Assembly (NCBI GenBank): GCA_013414765.1
Contig: CP058708.1
Coordinates: 3,715,553-3,779,552, forward strand
Length of the DNA stretch: 64,000 nt
Reading direction: 5' to 3'
Source: Candidatus Accumulibacter cognatus
GTDB taxonomy: Bacteria > Pseudomonadota > Gammaproteobacteria > Burkholderiales > Rhodocyclaceae
A program made the translations under genes and the position numbers. Shown piece by piece: positions 9,272 through 17,762 of this stretch (position 1 is its first letter; each line of letters begins with the position of its first letter). Below the pieces are notes generated by a model that was not told the origin of the DNA, did no database searches, and saw nothing but the letters and a program-made list of their open reading frames with translations.

Positions 9272-9970
9272 ATGAGCAGTCATCTCAGCAAGCAGTTCGA
9301 TCTCGAACTTGAAGGCATTCGTACCCGCGTCCTGCAGATGGGTGGCCTGGTCGAGAGGCAGTTGATGGCGGCGATCGACGCCTTCAGTACCGGCAATATC
9401 GAGGCCATGCAGGAAGTCGTCCGGACGGACGCTGAAGTGGATGCTTACGAAGTCGGTATCGATGAGGACTGCACACTGCTCATCGCACGCCGGCAACCCG
9501 CCGCTTGCGATCTGCGCTTGGTGATGGCCATCTCGCGAATTGTCACCGACCTCGAGCGCAGCGGCGACAAGGCGGCCAAGATCGCCAACAAGTCGCGCAA
9601 GCTGCATCGGGTCAGCGGGCAGCGCATCCCGCGACTGTCCGATCTTCATCATTGCGGTGGGCTGGTCACTGCAATGCTCCAGGGCGCACTTGACTCGCTG
9701 GCCCGCATGGATGTCGACGCGGCTCGCCAGGTGATCAAGGCGGACAAGGAGATCGATGCCGCTTTCAACTCGATTCTGCGACAACTGGTCACTTACATGA
9801 TGGAGGATCCTCGCACGATCGGCGAGGCACTCGACATCATCTGGATCGCCAAGGCCATCGAACGGGTCGGTGATCACGCGACCAATATCGCCGAAAACGT
9901 CATCTACACCGTCAGCGGCATCGATGTTCGGCATACCGGTAGCGCTGCCAGGAAAGCGGAGAAGGCATGA
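9272..9970 (+). CDS. phoU: Phosphate signalling regulator PhoU (second copy)
   Basis: A 232-residue PhoU paralogue that aligns with the first copy along its full length from MSSHLSKQFDLELE onward. The second-bundle motif AIERVGDHATNIAENV is intact. The first-bundle motif reads DLERSGDKAAKIANKS, slightly altered from DLERIGDKACEIA in copy one. A ribosome site (TAGGAGG) precedes the start by about 10 bases. Its stop overlaps the phoB start as ATGA, so phoU2-phoB-phoR are translationally coupled. This suggests copy two is the partner of PhoR/PhoB, while copy one may work with the transporter or have a different affinity. That division of labour is inference. Confidence 0.95.
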   Translation: MSSHLSKQFDLELEGIRTRVLQMGGLVERQLMAAIDAFSTGNIEAMQEVVRTDAEVDAYEVGIDEDCTLLIARRQPAACDLRLVMAISRIVTDLERSGDKAAKIANKSRKLHRVSGQRIPRLSDLHHCGGLVTAMLQGALDSLARMDVDAARQVIKADKEIDAAFNSILRQLVTYMMEDPRTIGEALDIIWIAKAIERVGDHATNIAENVIYTVSGIDVRHTGSAARKAEKA

Positions 9971-10692
9971 ACCCATCGGTTTCCAGCCTGCCACGGGTGC
10001 TCGTCGTCGAGGACGACCGAGGCATTCAGGAGCTTTTGCGCTTCACGCTCGTCTGCGGCAGCTACCAGCCGGTCTGTGCCGACACCGCCGAAGAGGCTGA
10101 AACGCTGCTGCGTGAAACGCTGCCCGACATCGCGCTGATCGACTGGATGCTGCCCGGCAAGTCCGGGCTGGCACTGGTCGGCAAGCTTCGCAACGAACGG
10201 CGAACGCGCAGCATGCCGATCATCCTTCTGACCGCGCGTGGCGAGGAAGCCGATCGTGTTGCCGGGCTCGAAGGCGGCGCCGACGACTACATCGTCAAGC
10301 CCTTCAGCACCAAGGAACTGCTGGCGCGCGTGCAGGCAGTCCTGCGCCGCTGCGCTCCCGAGTTTGCCAAGGGTACGCTGAGTGCGGGCCCGATCGAGCT
10401 GGACACCGTCAGCCACGAAGCGCGCGTGCTCGGCCTGCGGATCACCCTGACCCCGACCGAATTCCGGCTACTGCGTTTCCTGATGGCCAATGCCGGACGC
10501 GTCTATACGCGCCAGCAACTGCTCGACAACGTCTGGGGCGATCACGTCTATATCGAGGACCGCACCGTCGACATCCACATCCGGCGCTTGCGCGTCGCTC
10601 TCGGGCCAGTCGCCGAGCAGATGGTCGAGACCGTGCGCGGGACCGGTTACAAACTCGGCACCTTGCCGGCATCGCCACTGCCGGCCGCATGA
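9967..10692 (+). CDS. phoB: Phosphate regulon response regulator PhoB
   Basis: A 241-residue OmpR/PhoB-family response regulator. The receiver domain has the acidic pocket at Asp16-Asp17, the phospho-acceptor Asp59 in LIDWMLPGKSG, and the conserved Lys in IVKPFSTKELLARV. The C-terminal winged-helix domain contains LTPTEFRLLRFLM, the recognition region QLLDNVWGDHVYIEDRTVDIHIRRLR and the wing segment TVRGTGYKL. It would bind the three Pho boxes in this locus when phosphorylated by PhoR. The start overlaps the phoU2 stop, and the stop overlaps the phoR start (ATGA both times). Confidence 0.97.
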   Translation: MNPSVSSLPRVLVVEDDRGIQELLRFTLVCGSYQPVCADTAEEAETLLRETLPDIALIDWMLPGKSGLALVGKLRNERRTRSMPIILLTARGEEADRVAGLEGGADDYIVKPFSTKELLARVQAVLRRCAPEFAKGTLSAGPIELDTVSHEARVLGLRITLTPTEFRLLRFLMANAGRVYTRQQLLDNVWGDHVYIEDRTVDIHIRRLRVALGPVAEQMVETVRGTGYKLGTLPASPLPAA

Positions 10693-11999
10693 ATGCTGCC
10701 GTACCAGGGTTCGCGAAGATCCTGCTGAGCGGTGTGCTGCCGATCGTTGCGCCGGCGCTGCTGCTCGGTTTGATCCATGGCGCAGCCTGGGGCTGGGCGA
10801 CCGCGGCGCTCGGCTTGCTGCTGATCGTCCTGATGCAGACCCGGCGGCTGACGGTCCTGGCGGCGTGGCTCGATGCCCCGGATCGTGCCCGAGTGCCTGA
10901 CGCCGGTGGCGCCTGGGGCGAAGTCTTCACTAGGCTGTCGCGCCGGTTGCATCATGATGCCCGCCGGGTCGAGGAAGTCGAGGCCGAACTGCAGTCGTTC
11001 CGGGAGGCCATGGACGCTGTTCCCGACGGTCTGGTGATCCTCGACGCCAGTCACCAGATCCAGTGGAGCAATCGCGCCGCCGGCGAACACCTGAGCATCC
11101 GCTTGCCGCGCGATGACGGGGCGATCATCGAACAACTGGTGCGCCTTCCAGGCTTTGCCGATTACCTCGGCAACCCCGATGGGCAGGCTCCCTTCATCCT
11201 CCGGTCGAAGGCCGCGCGCAGCCGCGTCTATGCCATTCGCGCCGTCCCTCTGGGGAAGCACAAGCAGTTGCTGGTCAGTCTCGATGTGACCGATGCCCAC
11301 CGCGTCGAGGCGATGCGCAGTACCTTCGTGGCCAATGTGTCACACGAGCTGCGTACGCCCCTGACCGTGGTCAGTGGTTTTCTGGAACACTTCACCGACG
11401 GTGGCGTGATGAGTGCCGAACAGCGGCTGTACTTCGCGCGCATCATGAGCGACCAGACAAAACGTATGCTGAGCCTGGTCGACGATCTTCTGACCTTGTC
11501 GAGGCTCGAAGCGGAAGACGCACCGGCGAGCGAGGAGGAAGTCGAAATGGACCCACTGCTGGCGCAGTTGCTGTCCGAAGCGCAGAGCCTCAGCGAAGGC
11601 CGGCATGGTATTCAGATCCTATGTCATGGTCCGGCCCTGCGGGGAAACCGCAAGGAGTTGCACAGCGCTTTCGGCAATCTGGTTTCCAACGCCATTCGCT
11701 ACACGCCGGCCGGCGGCGAGATTCGCATCGAATGGGGAACCCGTGATCGGCTCGGTGTCTTTTCCGTGCAGGACTCCGGTGTCGGCATTCCCGCCGAGCA
11801 TCTGCCCCGCCTGACCGAACGCTTCTACCGCGTCGACCGGGGTCGCTCACGCGAGACCGGTGGTACCGGTCTTGGTCTGGCGATCGTCAAGCACATTCTG
11901 CTACGCCATCAGGCCGCCCTGCTGATCGAGTCGCGGGTCGGCGAGGGCAGCACTTTCCGCGCCGAGTTTCCGGCCTGGCGTTTGCCGCCGTTGGCCTGA
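10689..11999 (+). CDS. phoR: Phosphate regulon sensor histidine kinase PhoR
   Basis: A 436-residue sensor kinase. Two N-terminal hydrophobic helices lie within residues 8-50 with almost no periplasmic loop, as in PhoR proteins that sense through PhoU and the Pst transporter rather than directly. A PAS domain follows (VPDGLVILDASHQIQWSNRAA), then the H-box VANVSHELRTPLTVVSGFLEHF, N-box NLVSNAIRYTPAGG, G1 DSGVGIP and G2 GGTGLGLAIVKH. It phosphorylates PhoB under phosphate limitation and is last in the phoU2-phoB-phoR operon. Its 3' end is overlapped on the opposite strand by the tail of a decayed BrnT-like frame. Confidence 0.96.
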   Translation: MNAAVPGFAKILLSGVLPIVAPALLLGLIHGAAWGWATAALGLLLIVLMQTRRLTVLAAWLDAPDRARVPDAGGAWGEVFTRLSRRLHHDARRVEEVEAELQSFREAMDAVPDGLVILDASHQIQWSNRAAGEHLSIRLPRDDGAIIEQLVRLPGFADYLGNPDGQAPFILRSKAARSRVYAIRAVPLGKHKQLLVSLDVTDAHRVEAMRSTFVANVSHELRTPLTVVSGFLEHFTDGGVMSAEQRLYFARIMSDQTKRMLSLVDDLLTLSRLEAEDAPASEEEVEMDPLLAQLLSEAQSLSEGRHGIQILCHGPALRGNRKELHSAFGNLVSNAIRYTPAGGEIRIEWGTRDRLGVFSVQDSGVGIPAEHLPRLTERFYRVDRGRSRETGGTGLGLAIVKHILLRHQAALLIESRVGEGSTFRAEFPAWRLPPLA

Positions 12000-12326
12000 G
12001 GTGACGACTTTTCCAGGCACTCCGATCATGAAAGTCATGGCTGTCATCGTCGCGCACTTCTGCCGATCGGCACGACGCGCCGAAATGATGCGGATGTGCA
12101 TTTCCATCCTGATTGATTCCTCGCTGGTATGGACCACCACCAGAACCTGCCAGTTTTGCGCCCGTCCCAGCGTCACCCAGCGGTCCTCGTCATCGCTGTG
12201 ACCCTCGTCGAAGTTCGTCAGCGCCAGCGCATCCCGAAACACCGAGGTTGCCAATCGGAACGATACCTCATGCTTGGCCAGATTGGCTCTCGCCTTGTTG
12301 GTGTCCCAATCGAAGTAGAATAACAT
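11901..12326 (-). pseudogene. BrnT-family (DUF497) toxin-like frame with abnormal C-terminus
   Basis: The N-terminal 90 residues match the BrnT/DUF497 ribonuclease-toxin fold: FDWDTNKARANLAKHEVSF, then a VFRDALAL segment, DEGHSDDEDRWVTLGRA and the strand RIISARRADRQ that ends normal BrnT proteins of about 90-95 residues. Here the frame does not stop but continues through a palindromic repeat and into sequence antisense to the phoR 3' end. The natural 3' end therefore appears replaced, and no brnA-like antitoxin gene follows where it would be expected, because phoR occupies that place. A disrupted XRE regulator lies immediately upstream. BrnT cleaves RNA and is neutralised by BrnA; whether this version is functional is doubtful. 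Confidence 0.62.
12003..12043. repeat. Dispersed palindromic repeat, copy A
   Basis: This stretch contains the core TCCAGGCAC followed by TCCGATCATGAAAGTCATGG. The same core recurs at 17636-17681 (copy B, a perfect hairpin) and 17763-17801 (copy C). Copy A lies 4 bp after the phoR stop and forms the aberrant 3' end of the BrnT-like frame on the minus strand, whose C-terminal residues MTFMIGVPGKVV are encoded by the repeat. Confidence 0.55.
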
Positions 12327-12329
12327 CAC

Positions 12330-12740
12330 CGCGCCGTGCCTGTGCCTTTCGCTTCAACTGCCCGCGCTCGATGAAGGCATCGAGCAACTGAAGCCCCTGG
12401 CGTTTCTCGGCCACGTCCAACTTCTCGATGGCCAGCAAGCGCCGCCGCAGGACGGCTATCGCCGTCCTGCTTGACCAAGCGGCGCTTTGTTTCGCGCCCG
12501 AACAACTCGTCGATCGACACACCGAGCGCCGTGGCGATGGCCGGTATCAGATTGGCCGGCGGCGTTGCCGTCGGACTCTCGTATTAAGCCATCATGCGCT
12601 GCGAGATGCCCAGTTCGCCGGCCAGTTCGACCTGCGTGAATCCTGCCCGCCTTGCGCAACTCCGCCGAGCGGCTGCCGAAGCTCGCAGGAACTTCGGTCT
12701 GAATGCGTGTGCCCATCGACATAACCCTCATGTGATGGCG
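12330..12740 (-). pseudogene. XRE-family helix-turn-helix regulator, disrupted
   Basis: Reading leftward, an HTH_3 protein can be pieced together from three frames. An ELRKAG-type helix is followed by the HTH core ELGISQRMMA, which is interrupted by an in-frame TAA. It continues as YESPTATPPANL, ALGVSIDELFGRE and KRRLVKQDGD in the second frame. The third frame gives RRRLLAIEKLDVAEKRQGLQ and LLDAFIERGQLKRKAQ. The order HTH, VSIDELFGRE and C-terminal helix is that of small phage- or toxin-associated Cro/C1 regulators. At least one stop and two frame changes are needed, so the gene is decayed. It precedes the BrnT-like remnant on the same strand, suggesting a former toxin-antitoxin-like pair. 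The 250 bp between this and the next gene hold a TATATAT-containing, promoter-like AT-rich patch near 12800 and nothing else recognised. Confidence 0.6.
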
Positions 12741-12995
12741 AAGTCTAGGAAGCCGACGACTGGCATGGAACCCCCCGCAGTTGCAGCCATACACCCACTG
12801 TATATATTGTGCCGTCCAGCAAAATGTATAGCAACCCCATGGGGCTGCCCAGACGTTGACCACATACCCGGACTGGGGTATACGATACAAGAGGGTGTGC
12901 GCCGGCTGATGAGTGTGCATCGGACCAGCGACCAGGCCGGTATCGGAGGGCCTTCCGTCAAACCGGGAGCGATTGAGAAACCTAGAGGAGCGGTA

Positions 12996-14636
12996 ATGGA
13001 ACGTGAAGCAATGGAATACGATGTGGTGATTGTCGGCGCGGGTCCGGCGGGTTTGAGCGCGGCGATTCGCCTCAAACAGCTGAATCCAGACCTGGCGGTG
13101 ATGGTGCTGGAGAAGGGGTCGGAGGTCGGTGCCCACATCCTTTCGGGCGCCCTCTTCGAGAGCCGGCCGCTCGATGAACTATTGCCCGACTGGCAGGCCA
13201 GAGGAGCCCCGCTGAAGACCCCGGTCAGCGAGGATCAGGTCTATCTCTATCGTAGCGAGACCTCGGCGGTGAAGCTGCCCAATTTTGCCGTCCCGGCACC
13301 GATGCACAACAACGGCAACTGGATCATCAGTCTGGGAAGCCTCTGTCGCTGGCTCGCCGGGCAGGCGGAAGCGCTGGGAGTCGAGATTTTCCCGGGTTTT
13401 GCCGCTGCCGAGATTCTCTACCACGACGACGGTTCGGTGAAAGGCGTGGCCACCGGCGACATGGGCCGTGACAAGCACGGCGCAGAGAAGGACAGCTTTC
13501 AGCCTGGCCTTGAGTTGCACGCCAAATACACGCTATTTGCCGAGGGTGCGCGCGGTCAGCTCGGCAAGGAGCTGCTCGCCCGCTACGATCTTGCCGCCAA
13601 CGCGACCGCCCAGCACTATGGCCTGGGGATCAAGGAGCTCTGGCAGATCGATCCCGCGAAACACCAGCCCGGGCTGGTGGTCCATGGCGCCGGCTGGCCG
13701 CTCAGCGAGCACGGAGCTACAGGGGGGTCATTTCTCTACCACATGGAAGATCATCAGGTCGTGGTCGGCCTGATCGTTGATCTCAATTACGCCAATCCCT
13801 ATCTCTCGCCCTTCGAGGAATTTCAACGCTTCAAGTCGCAGACCAAGATCCGGCCGTATCTCGAAGGGGGAAAGCGCCTTTGCTATGGAGCGCGGGCGAT
13901 TACCAAGGGCGGGCTGAACAGCCTGCCGAAACAGACCTTCCCTGGCGGGTTGCTGCTCGGCTGTGACGCCGGTACGCTGAATTTTGCCAAGATCAAGGGG
14001 GTGCACACCGCCATGAAGTCGGGAATGCTGGCCGCCGAAACGGTCCATGCGGCGCTGCAGGCCGGAGACCAGGGGCGTAGCGACCTCGTGGCTTACGCGC
14101 AGGCTTTCAAGGACAGCTGGCTGTATGCCGAACTCTATCGGGCACGCAATTTCGGGCCGGCCCTGCACAAGTTCGGCACCTTCATGGGTGGCGCATTCAA
14201 CTGGATTCAACAGAATCTTTTCGGCGGTCGCATGTTCTTTACGCTCAAGGACAAGACCAGCGACCATGAGCAACTCGCCCCGGCTGCCCGCTATCAGCCC
14301 ATCCCGTACGCCAAGCCGGACGGCCAGTTGACTTTCGACCGGCTGTCATCGGTCTTTGTCTCCAATACGGCGCACGAGGAAGAACAGCCCGTGCATCTGC
14401 AGTTGCTCGACAGTGCCAAGGCCATCGCGATCAATTACAAGGAATATGCTTCTCCTGAGCAGCGTTACTGCCCGGCGGGTGTTTATGAGATCGTCGAGGA
14501 GGCCGGGGGCGCGCGCCTGCAGATCAATGCATCCAACTGCCTGCACTGCAAGACCTGTGACATCAAGGACCCGACGCAGAACATCCGTTGGGTGGCGCCA
14601 GAAGGTGGCGGCGGTCCCAACTATCCCAATATGTGA
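12996..14636 (+). CDS. Electron transfer flavoprotein-ubiquinone oxidoreductase
   Basis: A 546-residue ETF-QO. It passes electrons from reduced electron-transfer flavoprotein, for example from acyl-CoA dehydrogenases, to the ubiquinone pool at the inner membrane. The FAD-binding dinucleotide fold GAGPAGLSAAIRLKQ is at residues 14-28, followed by the family segment GSEVGAHILSGALFESR. The quinone/FAD domain carries GGLNSLPKQTFPGGLLLGCDAG. The C-terminus holds the single 4Fe-4S site CLHCKTCDIKDPTQNIRW. The ATG at 12996 was chosen for the strong AGAGGAG upstream; the frame is open another 402 bases upstream but that extension has no family similarity. Length matches the family (about 545-550). 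Confidence 0.96.
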   Translation: MEREAMEYDVVIVGAGPAGLSAAIRLKQLNPDLAVMVLEKGSEVGAHILSGALFESRPLDELLPDWQARGAPLKTPVSEDQVYLYRSETSAVKLPNFAVPAPMHNNGNWIISLGSLCRWLAGQAEALGVEIFPGFAAAEILYHDDGSVKGVATGDMGRDKHGAEKDSFQPGLELHAKYTLFAEGARGQLGKELLARYDLAANATAQHYGLGIKELWQIDPAKHQPGLVVHGAGWPLSEHGATGGSFLYHMEDHQVVVGLIVDLNYANPYLSPFEEFQRFKSQTKIRPYLEGGKRLCYGARAITKGGLNSLPKQTFPGGLLLGCDAGTLNFAKIKGVHTAMKSGMLAAETVHAALQAGDQGRSDLVAYAQAFKDSWLYAELYRARNFGPALHKFGTFMGGAFNWIQQNLFGGRMFFTLKDKTSDHEQLAPAARYQPIPYAKPDGQLTFDRLSSVFVSNTAHEEEQPVHLQLLDSAKAIAINYKEYASPEQRYCPAGVYEIVEEAGGARLQINASNCLHCKTCDIKDPTQNIRWVAPEGGGGPNYPNM

Positions 14637-14654
14637 GGACGCAGACCGTTCGAG

Positions 14655-15797
14655 TCAGCCGTGACCGTGGGCGTCGTCGAGCGGCTCACGATGCCGACCG
14701 GCCTGTGCGGCCAGCGCCCAGGCGACATGCTCGCGCAGCAGCGGCGAGGGGTCGTCCTGACGCGCTGCCAGGGCCGCGAAGATCGCCGGCGAGCTGGGGG
14801 CGTTGCCGAGCGCGACGGCGATATTGCGCAGCCAGCGCTGGTGTCCGATCCGGCGAATCGCGCTGCCCGCCAGGCGCGTGTTGAACTCATTTTCGCTCCA
14901 GGCGAAGAGGGCGGTCAGTGGCGTCGCATCGAGACCGTTGCGAACGGCAAAATCGGCATCACCAAGCCGGGCGAAGCGGTTCCACGGGCAACATAACTGG
15001 CAGTCGTCGCAGCCGTAGATGCGGTTGCCGATCAAGGGCCGCAGCGCTACCGGGATGGTTCCCGGCAATTCGATCGTCAGGTAGGAAATGCACAAGCGGG
15101 CGTCGACTTCGTAGGGGGCGACGATCGCCGCGGTGGGGCAGGCATCGAGGCAACGCCGGCAGTCACCGCAGTGATCATGGATCGCCTGGTCGGGTGGCAG
15201 CGGCAGGGTGGTGTAGATCTCGCCGAGAAAATGCCACGATCCCTCGCGCGTCAACGACAGCGTATGCTTGCCGCGCCAGGCAACGCCCGCCTGTACCGCG
15301 AACTCGGTCTCCATGACCGGTGCCGAATCGGAAAACGCGCGGCAAGCGAAAGGCGTGGCCAGTCCCAGCGATGCGGCTTCGTGTCGGAGGCGGTCGATGA
15401 GCTTCTGCAGGCGGCTGCGAAGCGTCTTGTGGTAGTCGCGTCCCAGCGCGTAGCGCGAGACGTAGGCGCGTTCGCCGTCGGCGAGTTGCGCCGACGCATC
15501 GGCAGCCACCGGCCAGTAGGGCAGGCGGACCGAGATGACCGATAGCACTTCCGGCAGCAGGCGTTCCGGCGCAGCGCGCAAGGCGGCGTGTTTGGCCATA
15601 TAATCCATCTCGCCATGCCGGCCGAGTGCCAGCCAGCGCATCAGCCGTGGCGTCGCCTCGGCAAGCTCGGCGCGGGCGATGCCGATCGAGGCAAAGCCGA
15701 GTTCCTGTCCCCATTGTCTGATCCGTCTGACGACGTGGGCATAATCGGTCTGGCCGTTTGGCAGATTCGCGTCTGTTTGGGAGTTCCCTGCGTGCAT
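14655..15797 (-). CDS. queG: Epoxyqueuosine reductase QueG
   Basis: A 380-residue protein that reduces epoxyqueuosine to queuosine in tRNA, using cobalamin and two 4Fe-4S clusters. Visible features are the N-terminal cobalamin-binding region with YALGRDYHK, the ferredoxin-like cluster sites CGDCRRCLDACPT and CDDCQLCCPWN, and a C-terminal HEAT-like helical segment ending in LLREHVAWALAAQ. The start MHAGNSQTD at 15797 is in frame. The 5' end overlaps that of the divergent tsaE by a few bases, so their promoters must lie inside each other's coding region. Confidence 0.94.
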   Translation of the reverse strand: MHAGNSQTDANLPNGQTDYAHVVRRIRQWGQELGFASIGIARAELAEATPRLMRWLALGRHGEMDYMAKHAALRAAPERLLPEVLSVISVRLPYWPVAADASAQLADGERAYVSRYALGRDYHKTLRSRLQKLIDRLRHEAASLGLATPFACRAFSDSAPVMETEFAVQAGVAWRGKHTLSLTREGSWHFLGEIYTTLPLPPDQAIHDHCGDCRRCLDACPTAAIVAPYEVDARLCISYLTIELPGTIPVALRPLIGNRIYGCDDCQLCCPWNRFARLGDADFAVRNGLDATPLTALFAWSENEFNTRLAGSAIRRIGHQRWLRNIAVALGNAPSSPAIFAALAARQDDPSPLLREHVAWALAAQAGRHREPLDDAHGHG

Positions 15798-16295
15798 GAT
15801 CCGGATGATAAGTCGTCTACGTTGACCCTGCACCTGCCGGATGAGGTGGCAACCGACGCCTTTGGCCACCAACTGGCGCCGTTGCTCCATCCTGGCATGG
15901 TGGTCTGGCTCGACGGTGACCTTGGCGCCGGCAAGACGACGCTGGTACGCGCACTGTTGCGTGCACGCCATCATGCCGGGCCGGTCAAGAGTCCAACCTA
16001 TACATTGGTTGAAATTTATGTGATTTCGAGGATATACTGGTATCACTTTGATTTCTATCGTTTCAACTTTCCAGAAGAGTTTTTGGATGCAGGCCTTGCC
16101 GAGTACTTCCGCGACGATTCCATCTGCTTGGTCGAGTGGCCTGAAAAGGCTGCTGGCTACGTACCGCTCCCCGATCTGGTCGTTCGCTTGCAATTTTCCG
16201 GGCGTGGGCGGCTGCTCGGCGTCTTCGCGTCTAGCGTGGAGGGAGAAGAATGTCTGAAAGCGCTGCAGAGCGGCTGGCCGGACGCCGCAAGCTGA
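15792..16295 (+). CDS. tsaE: tRNA threonylcarbamoyladenosine biosynthesis ATPase TsaE
   Basis: A 167-residue P-loop ATPase that supports TsaBD in making the t6A37 modification of ANN-decoding tRNAs. It shows Walker A GDLGAGKTTLVRALL, the family segment VKSPTYTLVE, and YHFDFYRF with LVEWPEKA. No ATG is available before Walker A; a GTG at 15792 gives a normal TsaE N-terminus and is preferred. It overlaps the divergent queG start and its 3' end overlaps amiC by 46 bp, so it is coupled to the amidase gene. Confidence 0.9.
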   Translation: MHDPDDKSSTLTLHLPDEVATDAFGHQLAPLLHPGMVVWLDGDLGAGKTTLVRALLRARHHAGPVKSPTYTLVEIYVISRIYWYHFDFYRFNFPEEFLDAGLAEYFRDDSICLVEWPEKAAGYVPLPDLVVRLQFSGRGRLLGVFASSVEGEECLKALQSGWPDAAS

Positions 16296-17635
16296 TCAAG
16301 TTTACCGGTGCATCCTTGCTGCTGACGGTCAGTCCGCTGTCGACCGCCGCCGCCAACCGCAACCCCGGTGTTCTGGCGGTACGCATCTGGCCGGCAGCAG
16401 ATTACACGCGGGTGGCGATCGAACACGCAGCGCCTCTGAAATACACGCATTTCATGGTCAAGGATCCGGAACGTCTGGTTGTCGACCTCGAAGGCATCGA
16501 GTTGAACAATGTGCTCGAAAGTCTCGGCAACAAGGTCGCTGCGAACGATCCCAACATCAAGCTGCTGCGGGCCGGGCGTTATAAGCCCGGCATCGTCCGC
16601 CTGGTCATGGAACTCAAGGGCGAAGTCAATCCGCAGGTTTTCGTTTTGCCGCCGGTGGGGGGTTACGGGCATCGGCTGGTTCTCGACGTATATCCCCTGA
16701 ACCCCCCCGATCCGCTGCTTTCGCTGCTGGATAACAAGGAGCCTCGGCCTGCGCCGCTCGAAAGTCGGCCCATCAGCAAACCGGATTCCCGCCCGGAGTT
16801 ACCTACAGAAGCCCGGCCGGAAGCGAAATCCGAGTTGAAGCCAGAGATCAAATCCGAGCCACAACCAGTGGCCGAGCAGAAAGCGGTGTCCAAGCGTCAG
16901 GGCCGGCCGGTGGTCGACCGCCTGGTGACCATCACCCTGGATCCGGGACATGGTGGCGAGGATCCGGGAGCCGTCGGGAGTGGCGGCAGCCTGGAAAAGA
17001 ACGTCACGCTGGCGGTGGCCAAGCGCCTGCGGGCCAAGATCGAGTCCGAACCCAATATGCGAGCGGTGCTGACGCGTGACTCGGATTTCTTCGTGCCATT
17101 ACATGTACGGGTGCAGAAGGCCCGGCGAATTCAGTCCGACCTGTTCGTTTCGATTCATGCCGATGCCTTTGTCCGTCCGGACGCCAACGGCTCGTCAGTG
17201 TTCGTTCTCTCGGAGAGTGGTGCCTCGAGTTCTGCCGCACGCTATCTGGCACAGAAGGAGAACGCTGCAGATCTGATCGGAGGCGTGAATATCGACGTCA
17301 AGGATCCCGTTCTGGCCCGTACGCTGCTCGACCTCTCGCAAACCGCAACGATCAACGACAGCCTCAAGCTCGGCAAGGCCGTTCTTGGCGAACTCGGCGG
17401 CATCAACCGCTTGCACAAACCCAGGGTCGAGCAGGCTGGCTTCGCCGTTCTCAAGGCCCCCGATATTCCTTCAATCCTGGTCGAGACCGCTTTCATCTCG
17501 AATCCCGAAGAAGAGAAGCGGCTGAACGATGATGCCTACCAGGACAAGATGGCCGAAGCGATTTTCTCAGGGATCAAGAAATACTTCGCCAAGAATCCCC
17601 CTCTGGCCAAGTCGACACTGGCGAGACTGGACTAA
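16250..17635 (+). CDS. amiC: N-acetylmuramoyl-L-alanine amidase (AmiC type)
   Basis: A 461-residue periplasmic amidase that cleaves the peptide from MurNAc during daughter-cell separation. The N-terminus GRRKLIKFTGASLLL looks like a Tat signal, as in E. coli AmiC. Residues 40-150 form an AMIN domain, which targets the septum. A proline/glutamate/lysine-rich linker spans about residues 155-220. The Amidase_3 domain follows with the zinc ligands in LDPGHGGEDPGA, the Glu of GGSLEKNVTL and the His of SIHADA, ending in ILVETAFISNPEEEKRL. It overlaps the tsaE 3' end. In many betaproteobacteria mutL follows this gene; here a repeat-rich spacer and the TPS island follow instead. Confidence 0.95.
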   Translation: MSESAAERLAGRRKLIKFTGASLLLTVSPLSTAAANRNPGVLAVRIWPAADYTRVAIEHAAPLKYTHFMVKDPERLVVDLEGIELNNVLESLGNKVAANDPNIKLLRAGRYKPGIVRLVMELKGEVNPQVFVLPPVGGYGHRLVLDVYPLNPPDPLLSLLDNKEPRPAPLESRPISKPDSRPELPTEARPEAKSELKPEIKSEPQPVAEQKAVSKRQGRPVVDRLVTITLDPGHGGEDPGAVGSGGSLEKNVTLAVAKRLRAKIESEPNMRAVLTRDSDFFVPLHVRVQKARRIQSDLFVSIHADAFVRPDANGSSVFVLSESGASSSAARYLAQKENAADLIGGVNIDVKDPVLARTLLDLSQTATINDSLKLGKAVLGELGGINRLHKPRVEQAGFAVLKAPDIPSILVETAFISNPEEEKRLNDDAYQDKMAEAIFSGIKKYFAKNPPLAKSTLARLD

Positions 17636-17681
17636 CGGTCATGACTTCTCCAGGCACCCCCGATCATGAAAGTCATGACCG
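17636..17681. repeat. Dispersed palindromic repeat, copy B (12-bp perfect stem)
   Basis: CGGTCATGACTT at 17636-17647 and its exact reverse complement AAGTCATGACCG at 17670-17681 flank a 22-base loop containing CCAGGCACCCCCGATCATG. It starts one base after the amiC stop. Related sequences occur at 12003-12043 and 17763-17801, so this is a dispersed element rather than only a terminator; there is no T-tract. Confidence 0.75.
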
Positions 17682-17697
17682 TATCCCTCTCCCCCGA

Positions 17698-17747
17698 CCC
17701 CTCCCCCGCGAGGGGGGAGGGGAGATTCGTGAGTCGCATACGCGACT
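17698..17747. repeat. Two further hairpins in the amiC-tpsA1 spacer
   Basis: CCCCTCCCCC at 17698-17707 pairs with GGGGGAGGGG at 17713-17722 around a 5-base loop, and AGTCGC at 17732-17737 pairs with GCGACT at 17742-17747 around ATAC. With copy B this makes three stable stems in 112 bp, probably ending amiC transcription and marking the left boundary of the TPS island. Confidence 0.6.
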
Positions 17748-17762
17748 TTCACATTAACGGGG

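Noticed and set aside
8375-9994. A 539-codon minus-strand frame across pstB and phoU2
   Set aside because: It covers two certain genes in antisense and shows no family motif; the similar frame opposite phoU1 is the same artefact.
12594-12995. An N-terminal extension of the ETF-QO by 134 residues
   Set aside because: It crosses the disrupted XRE gene and has no similarity to the family, while ATG 12996 has a strong ribosome site and the canonical N-terminus.
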